Shown here in pieces: positions 58,201 to 64,000 of a DNA stretch of 64,000 nucleotides. The notes under the pieces are model-generated. The model was not told the DNA's origin. It saw only the letters and a program-made list of their open reading frames with translations, and ran no database searches. The first letter of the stretch is position 1, and each line of letters begins with the position of its first letter. Made by a program: the position numbers and the translations under genes. Source of the DNA: Plumapathes pennacea (Eukaryota; Cnidaria; Anthozoa; Antipatharia; Myriopathidae); contig OZ038467.1 in NCBI GenBank assembly GCA_964036295.1, forward strand, positions 3,911,501-3,975,500, given 5' to 3'.

Positions 58201-61200
58201 TAGATAAGGCAAATGTATTGCAAAAAGTCTTCTTATAGTCCCAGGAAGGTTTCCTGAAAGTTTCAAGAGTTTTCAGTTTTTGGCCAAAATCGGCAAAAAA
58301 CCCTGTGCTATAGCCTTAGTATTTTTTCAAAATTCCAACATTTTTCGACCATCTCAGAATCGCATGAAACTTTCAGGAAATGTTCTTTGGACTATGCCGA
58401 CAAAGTTTGCATAGTTTTTGTAAACTTTTAGACCGCGCGTCGTGAGAAATTAGAGAAATTTCAAGCAAATCACGCACTAATTAATTCATCACACCTTTCG
58501 AGGAAAGGAGCCAAGTTTAAGCTGCTATATCTCGCCAACGGATAAAGATAGACAAGGCAAATGTATTGCAGAAAGTCTTCTTATAGTCCCAGGAAGGCTT
58601 CCTAGAAGTTTCAAGAGTTTTCAATTTTTGGCCAAAATCGGCAAAAAGCCCTGTGCTATAACCTTAGTATTTTTTCAAAATTCCAACATTTTTCGACCAT
58701 CTCAGAATCGCATGAAACTTTCAGGAAATGTTCCTTGGACTATGCCGACAAAGTTTGCATAATTTTTGTAAACTTTTAGCCCGCGCGTCGTGAGAAATTA
58801 AAGCAATTTCAAGCAAATCACGCACTAATTAATTCATCACACCTTTCGAGGAAAGGAGCCAAGTTTAAGCTGCTATATCTCGCCAACGGATGAAGATAGA
58901 TAAGGCAAATGTATTGCAAAAAGTCTTCTTATAGTCCCAGGAAGGTTTCCTGAGAGTTTCAAGAGTTTTCAGTTTTTGGCCAAAATCGGCAAAAAACCCT
59001 GTGCTATAGCCTTAGTATTTTTTCAAAATTCCAACATTTTTCGACCATCTCAGAATCGCATGAAACTTTCAGGAAATGTTCTTTTGACTATGCCGACAAA
59101 GTTTGCATAGTTTTTGTAAACTTTTAGACCGCGCGTCGTGAGAAATTAGAGAAATTTCAAGCAAATCAGGCACTAATTAATTCATCACACCTTTCGAGGA
59201 AAGGAGCCAAGTTTAAGCTGCTATATCTCGCCAACGGATGAAGATAGACAAGGCAAATGTATTTCAGAAAGTCTTCTTATAGTCCCAGGAAGGCTTCCTA
59301 GAAGTTTCAAGAGTTTTCAATTTTTGGCCAAAATCGGCAAAAAGCCCTGTGCTATAACCTTAGTATTGTTTCAAAATTCCAACATTTTTCGACCATCTCA
59401 GAATCGCATGAAACTTTCAGGAAATGTTCCTTGGACTATGCCGACAAACTTTGCATAGTTTTTGTAAACCTTTAGCCCGCGCGTCGTTACAAATTAGAGA
59501 AATTTCAAGCAAATCACGCACTAATTAATTCATCACACCTTTCGAGGAAAGAAGCCAAGTTTAAGCTGCTATATCTCGCCAACGGATGAAGATAGATAAG
59601 GCAAATGTATTGCAAAAAGTCTTCTTATAGTCCCAGGAAGATTTCCTGAAAGTTTCAAGAGTTTTCAGTTTTTGGCCAAAATCGGCAAAAAACCCTGTGC
59701 TATAGCCTTAGTATTTTTTCAAAATTCCAACATTTTTCGACCATCTCAAAATCGCATGAAACTTTCAGGAAATGTTCCTTGGACTATGCCGACAAACTTT
59801 GCATAGTTTTTGTAAACTTTTAGCCCGCGCGTCGTGAGAAATTAAAGCAATTTCAAGCAAATCACGCACTAATTAATTCATCACACCTTTCGAGGAAAGG
59901 AGCCAAGTTTAAGCTGCTATATCTCGCCAACGGATGAAGATAGATAAGGCAAATGTATTGCAAAAAGTCTTCTTATAGTCCCAGGAAGATTTCCTGAAAG
60001 TTTCAAGAGTTTTCAGTTTTTGGCCAAAATCGGCAAAAAACCTTGTGCTATAGCCTTAGTATTTTTTCAAAATTCCAACAATTTTCGACCATCTCAGAAT
60101 CGCATGAAACTTTCAGGAGAAATTCCTGGGACTATGCCGACAAAGTTTGCATAATTTTTGTAAACTTTTAGCCCGCGCGTCGTGAGAAATTAGAGCAATT
60201 TCAAGCAAATCACGCACTAATTAATTCATCACACCTTTCGAGGGAAGGAGCCAAGTTTAAGCTGCTATATCTCGCCAACGGATGAAGATAGATAAGGCAA
60301 ATGTATTGCAAAAAGTCTTCTTATAGTCCCAGGAAGATTTCCTGAAAGTTTCAAGAGTTTTCAGTTTTTGGCCAAAATCGGCAAAAAACCTTGTGCTATA
60401 GCCTTAGTATTTTTTCAAAATTCCAACAATTTTCGACCATCTCAGAATCGCATGAAACTTTCAGGAGAAATTCCTGGGACTATGCCGACAAAGTTTGCAT
60501 AATTTTTGTAAACTTTTAGCCCGCGCGTCGTGAGAAATTAGAGCAATTTCAAGCAAATCACGCACTAATTAATTCATCACACCTTTCGAGGGAAGGAGCC
60601 AAGTTTAAGCTGCTATATCTCGCCAACGGATGAAGATAGATAAGGCAAATGTATTGCAAAAAGTCTTCTTATAGTCCCAGGAAGGTTTCCTGAAAGTTTC
60701 AAGAGTTTTCAATTTTTGGCCAAAATCGGCAAAAAACCCTGTGCTATAGCCTTAGTATTTTTTCAAAATTCCAACATTTTTCGACCATCTCAGAATCGCA
60801 TGAAACTTTCAGGAAATGTTCCTTGGACTATGCCGACAAACTTTGCATAGTTTTTGTAAACTTTTAGACCGCGCGTCGTGAGAAATTAGAGCAATTTCAA
60901 GCAAATCACGCACTAATTAATTCATCACACCTTTCGAGGAAAGGAGCCAAGTTTAAGCTGCTATATCTCGCCAACGGATGAAGATAGATAAGGCAAATGT
61001 ATTGCAAAAAGTCTTCTTATAGTCCCAGGAAGGTTTCCTGAAAGTTTCAAGAGTTTTCAGTTTTTGGCCAAAATCGGCAAAAAACCCTGTGCTATAGCCT
61101 TAGTATTTTTTCAAAATTCCAACATTTTTCGACCATCTCAGAATCGCATAAAACTTTCAGGAAATGTTCCTTGGACTATGCCGACAAACTTTGCATAGTT

Positions 61201-64000
61201 TTTGTAAACTTTTAGACCGCGCGTCGTGAGAAATTAAAGCAATTTCAAGCAAATCACGCACTAATTAATTCATCACACCTTTCGAGGAAAGGAGCCAAGT
61301 TTAAGCTGCTATATCTCGCCAACGGATGAAGATAGATAAGGCAAATGTATTGCAAAAAGTCTTCTTATAGTCCCAGGAAAGTTTCCTAAAAGTTTCAAGA
61401 GTTTTCAGTTTTTTGGTCAAAATCGGCAAAAAACCCTGTGCTATAGCCTTAGTATTTTTTCAAAATTCCAACATTTTTCGACCATCTCAGAATCGCATGA
61501 AACTTTCAGGAAATGTTCCTTGGACTATGCCGACAAAATTTGCATAGTTTTTGTAAACTTTTAGCCCGCGAGTCGTGAGAAATTAAAGCAATTTCAAGCA
61601 AATCACGCACTAATTAATTCATCACACCTTTCGAGGAAAGGAGCCAAGTTTAAGCTGCTATATCTCGCCAACGGATGAAGATAGATAAAGCAAATGTATT
61701 GCAAAAAGTCTTTATATAGTCCCAGGAAGGTTTCCTGAAAGTTTCAAGAGTTTTCAATTTTTGGCCAAAATCGGCAAAAAACCCTGTGCTATAGCCTTAG
61801 TATTTTTTCAAAATTCCAACATTTTTCGACCATCTCAGAATCGCATGAAACTTTCAGAAAATGTTCTTTGGACTATGCCGACAAAGTTTGCATAGTTTTT
61901 GTAAACTTTTAGACCGCGCGTCGTGAGAAATTAGAGCAATTTCAAGCAAATCACGCACTAATTAATTCATCACACCTTTCGAGGAAAGGAGCCAAGTTTA
62001 AGCTGCTATATCTCGCCAACGGATAAAGATAGACAAGGCAAATGTATTGCAGAAAGTCTTCTTATAGTCCCAGGAAGGCTTCCTAGAAGTTTCAAGAGTT
62101 TTCAATTTTTGGCCAAAATCGGCAAAAAGCCCTGTGCTATAACCTTAGTATTTTTTCAAAATTCCAACATTTTTCGACCATCTCAGAATCGCATGAAACT
62201 TTCAGGAAATGTTCCTTGGACTATGCCGACAAAGTTTGCATAATTTTTGTAAAGTTTTAGCCCGCGCGTCGTGAAAAATTAGAGCAATTTCAAGCAAATC
62301 ACGCACTAATTAATTCATCACACCTTTCGAGGAAAGGAGCCAAGTTTAAGCTGCTATATCTCGCCAACGGATGAAGATAGATAAGGCAAATGTATTGCAA
62401 AAAGTCTTCTTATAGTCCTAGGAAGGTTTCCTGAAAGTTTCAATAGTTTTCAATTTTTGGCCAAAATCGGCAAAAAACCCTGTGCTATAGCCTTAGTATT
62501 TTTTCAAAATTCCAACATTTTTCGACCATCTCAGAATCGCATGAAACTTTCAGGAAATGTTCCTTGGACTATGCCGACAAAGTTTGCATAGTTTTTGTAA
62601 ACTTTTAGACCGCGCGTCGTGAGAAATTAGAGAAATTTCAAGCAAATCACGCACTAATTAATTCATCACACCTTTCGAGGAAAGGAGCCAAGTTTAAGCT
62701 GCTATATCTCGCCAACGGATGAAGATAGACAAGGCAAATGTATTTCAGAAAGTCTTTTTATAGTCCCAGGAAGGCTTCCTAGAAGTTTCAAGAGTTTTCA
62801 GTTTTTGGCCAAAATCGGCAAAAAGCCCTGTGCTATAACCTTAGTATTGTTTCAAAATTCCAACATTTTTCGACCATCTCAGAATCGCATGAAACTTTCA
62901 GGAAATGTTCCTTGGACTATGCCGACAAAGTTTGCATAGTTTTTGTAAACTTTTAGCCCGCGCGTCGTTACAAATTAGAGAAATTTCAAGCAAATCACGC
63001 ACTAATTGATTCATCACACCTTTCGAGGAAAGGAGCCAAGTTTAAGCTGCTATATCTCGCCAACGGATGAAGATAGATAAGGCAAATGTATTGCAAAAGG
63101 TTTTCTTATAGTCCCAGGAAGGTTTCCTGAAAGTTTCAAGAGTTTTCAGTTTTTGGCCAAAATCGGCAAAAAACCCTGTGCTATAGCCTTAGTATTTTTT
63201 CAAAATTCCAACATTTTTCGACCATCTCAGAATCGCATGAAACTTTCAGGAAATGTTCTTTTGACTATGCCGACAAAGTTTGCATAGTTTTTGTAAACTT
63301 TTAGACCGCGCGTCGTGAGAAATTAGAGAAATTTCAAGCAAATCACGCACTAATTAATTCATCACACCTTTCGAGGAAAGGAGCCAAGTTTAAGCTGCTA
63401 TATCTCGCCAACGGATGAAGATAGACAAGGCAAATGTATTGCAGAAAGTCTTCTTATAGTCCCAGGAAGGCTTCCTAGAAGTTTCAAGAGTTTTCAATTT
63501 TTGGCCAAAATCGGCAAAAAGCCCTGTGCTATAACCTTAGTATTTTTTCAAAATTCCAACATTTTTCGACCATCTCAGAATCGCATGAAACTTTCAGGAA
63601 ATGTTCCTTGGACTATGCCGACAAAGTTTGCATAATTTTTGTAAACTTTTAGCCCGCGCGTCGTGAGAAATTAGAGCAATTTCAAGCAAATCACGTACTA
63701 ATTAATTCATCACACCTTTCGAGGAAAGGAGCCAAGTTTAAGCTGCTATATCTCGCCAACGGATGAAGATAGATAAGGCAAATGTATTGCAAAAAGTCTT
63801 CTTATAGTCCCAGGAAGGTTTCCTGAAAGTTTCAAGAGTTTTCAGTTTTTGGCCAAAATCGGCAAAAAACCCTGTGCTATAGCCTTAGTATTTTTTCAAA
63901 ATTCCAACATTTTTCGACCATCTCAGAATCGCATGAAACTTTCAGGAAATGTTCCTTGGACTATGCCGACAAAGGTTGCATAGTTTTTGTAAAGTTTTAG
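55275..64000. repeat. Satellite array, about 348-bp monomer, about 25 units, continuing past the window
   Basis: The motif 'atatctcgccaacggatgaa' (or a one-base variant) marks each unit: the first cores are at 55420, 55760, 56096, 56443, 56791, 57139, 57486 and 57834, the last near 63751. Spacing is 336-340 bp for the first units, then 347-349 bp. Units also share 'tttttcgaccatctcagaat', 'tatagtcccaggaaggtttc', 'tttttggccaaaatcggcaa' and 'cgcgcgtcgtgagaaatt'. Inner units are about 95% or more identical by eye; the first three are clearly diverged. No gene is encoded: the only long frame is not kept between units. Confidence 0.97.

Noticed and set aside
55275-64000. A CRISPR-like array of direct repeats
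   Set aside because: Units are about 348 bp, head to tail, without unique spacers, in an animal nuclear genome.

Overview
The window is animal nuclear DNA: intron-dense genes with short GT-AG introns (plus two GC-AG introns), many small fold-back transposons, poly-T/TTG/GATGGT simple repeats, and a long satellite at the right edge. The exons match well-known animal proteins (WASHC5/strumpellin, UTP20, alpha-N-acetylgalactosaminidase). The compact genes, the load of inverted-repeat MITEs and the repeat style fit an anthozoan cnidarian (stony coral or sea anemone). The species assignment is inference; I cannot run a search.

Layout, all coding on the + strand. (1) 229-10717: the 3' two thirds of WASHC5 in 23 exons, entering from the left edge; its introns hold several MITEs and two tandem arrays that copy the 3' splice site. 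(2) 10718-15975: 3' UTR, then gene-poor DNA with MITEs, a roughly 240-bp tandem duplication, a tRNA-derived SINE and two exon-like islands. (3) 15991-20488: a six-exon gene for a secreted, mostly helical 360-residue protein of unknown function, its introns full of palindromes and a 70-bp minisatellite. (4) 20489-25095: intergenic DNA dominated by a composite inverted repeat of about 3 kb (1-kb arms, 1-kb loop) that ends about 190 bp before the UTP20 start codon. (5) 25096-48215: complete UTP20 in 41 coding exons (about 2707 aa). (6) 48515-54718: complete GH27 glycosidase, NAGA type, 14 coding exons (427 aa), starting only 299 bp after the UTP20 stop. (7) 55275-64000: tandem satellite, about 25 units of about 348 bp, running off the right edge.

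The genes are housekeeping genes for different compartments: endosomal actin (WASHC5), nucleolar 18S rRNA processing (UTP20) and lysosomal glycan breakdown (NAGA). I see no functional cluster. The most unusual signals are in the non-coding DNA. In three separate introns the 3' splice site and the first bases of the following exon (or the acceptor itself) have been tandemly copied upstream, making arrays of decoy acceptors; a fourth intron has a minisatellite rich in acceptor-like motifs. The fold-back structure next to the UTP20 promoter and the mosaic higher-order satellite are the next most notable.

No complete autonomous transposase, reverse transcriptase, viral gene, CRISPR array or rRNA gene was recognised. 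Exon limits were placed by hand from splice consensus, reading-frame continuity and family similarity recalled from memory; no alignment or transcript data were used.
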